Source: Acinetobacter tjernbergiae DSM 14971 = CIP 107465
GTDB taxonomy: Bacteria > Pseudomonadota > Gammaproteobacteria > Pseudomonadales > Moraxellaceae
DNA: 64,000 bases
Assembly: GCF_000374425.1 (NCBI RefSeq)
Contig: NZ_KB894363.1
Span: 1 to 64,000, forward strand
Reading direction: 5' to 3'
Made by a program: the position numbers and the translations under genes. The notes beneath the pieces were generated by a model. That model did no database searches. It was not told where the DNA came from and saw only the letters and a program-made list of their open reading frames with translations. Below, piece by piece: positions 63,395 through 64,000 of this stretch (the first letter of the stretch is position 1; every line of letters begins with the position of its first letter).

Positions 63395-64000
63395 ATGAAT
63401 CGTTTTTATATCGAAGCCGAATTAAATATTGGTAACACTATCGAATTAACGGAATCGGTGTTTCATCATTGGGTACGTGTACTTCGTGCAAAAGAGCAAG
63501 AACAGGCCATCTTTTTCAATGGAAAAGGTGGTGAGTTTCTCGTGACATTGAATGAAATTAATAAAAAAAATGCGTTCGTATCGGTTGATCATTTTAATGC
63601 CTCAGATAGAACTCCACCTTTTCAAGTGATTTTAGGTCAGGTCATGAGTAAAGGTGATCGTATGGATTATGCGATTCAAAAAGCAACTGAACTTGGCGTT
63701 ACAACAATTCAACTATTAACTAGTGAACGATGCGAAATGCGGTTAAGATATGATCGTGATCAAAAGAAATTAGATCATTGGCAATCAATTGTTATCGCGG
63801 CGTGCGAACAATGTGGAATGAATAGAGTGCCAAAGGTTTTAGCTCCTATTGCATTAAGTGATTGGATCAAATCAGAACAGTTACCACAGTCACGTTTTGT
63901 ACTCGCACCAAATAAAGATCAAGCAAACGTATTGCTAAATAGCACACCTGATTTAGCACTACTAATTGGTCCTGAAGGTGGTTTAAGTGAAGCAGAAATT
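63395..64000 (+). CDS. rsmE: 16S rRNA (uracil(1498)-N(3))-methyltransferase, partial
   Basis: Starts at ATG 63395 (MNRFYIEAELNIGNTIELTE) and runs off the right edge, 202 codons shown. The PUA-like N-domain with HHWVRVLRAKEQE precedes the SPOUT domain: MSKGDRMDYAIQKATELGV, LTSERCEMR, ACEQCGMNRVP and LLIGPEGGLSEAEI. It methylates U1498 of 16S rRNA. The last codons fit the SAM-binding knot. Confidence 0.93.
   Translation, partial: MNRFYIEAELNIGNTIELTESVFHHWVRVLRAKEQEQAIFFNGKGGEFLVTLNEINKKNAFVSVDHFNASDRTPPFQVILGQVMSKGDRMDYAIQKATELGVTTIQLLTSERCEMRLRYDRDQKKLDHWQSIVIAACEQCGMNRVPKVLAPIALSDWIKSEQLPQSRFVLAPNKDQANVLLNSTPDLALLIGPEGGLSEAEI

Overview
The window is an AT-rich chromosomal segment of a gammaproteobacterium, almost certainly an Acinetobacter (Moraxellaceae). 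The evidence is gene content and protein style: an SMR pump close to AbeS, a DUF3426 zinc-ribbon gene directly upstream of fis, a Lon-like AAA protease, an AmpG-gloA pair, a SAH riboswitch before ahcY, and a TgpA/DUF58/MoxR operon. The species cannot be fixed from the sequence.

Bases 1 to about 9000 are accessory DNA made of several mobile-element pieces. From left to right: (i) the end of an IS1-type insertion sequence with its first transposase frame; (ii) a small element with a filamentous-phage gene II/X-type replication protein, an AlpA-like regulator, a divergent HTH regulator, a frameshifted membrane protein and small secreted or hypothetical proteins; (iii) the C-terminal stub of a P4-type integrase; (iv) a decayed lysogeny/early region of a tailed-phage-like prophage (CII-like regulator, a broken regulator remnant, a DNA methyltransferase gene whose middle is inverted, several small phage genes); (v) inside that region a 657-bp unit with 24-bp terminal inverted repeats, an exact 8-bp target duplication and one unknown gene but no transposase; (vi) a tyrosine integrase next to tRNA-Val(GAC), the likely attachment gene.

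From about 9000 to the end the DNA is ordinary core chromosome. In order: tRNA-Val; tgpA-DUF58-moxR; cstA-yjiX; divergent efp and epmB (EF-P and its lysine 2,3-aminomutase); a PilZ protein translationally coupled to a FimX-like degenerate EAL protein; rpmE; an SBF-type transporter; ampG-gloA; the Lon-like protease; a LysR regulator; surE-nlpD; two tandem small secreted cysteine proteins; PBP5/6-type dacC; a gamma-carbonic anhydrase-like protein; a decayed secreted-protein gene; a TonB receptor next to a flavin-based reductase locus (ApbE-DUF2271, PepSY, flavodoxin reductase, DUF4198), which probably handles siderophore iron; an AraC regulator and a fatty acid hydroxylase-like protein; a large lipoprotein; an SMR pump; mnmG; prmA, a DUF3426 protein and fis; purH and purD; metQ-metN-metI; an HDAC-like deacetylase and a partner of unknown function; gloB; the SAH riboswitch with ahcY; metF; and the start of rsmE.

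Themes: methionine/SAM metabolism is clustered at the right end (metQNI uptake, ahcY under SAH control, metF). Cell-wall recycling and remodelling genes (ampG, nlpD, dacC) recur in the middle. The most unusual material is the composite element at the left end and the beta-domain insertion in AmpG.
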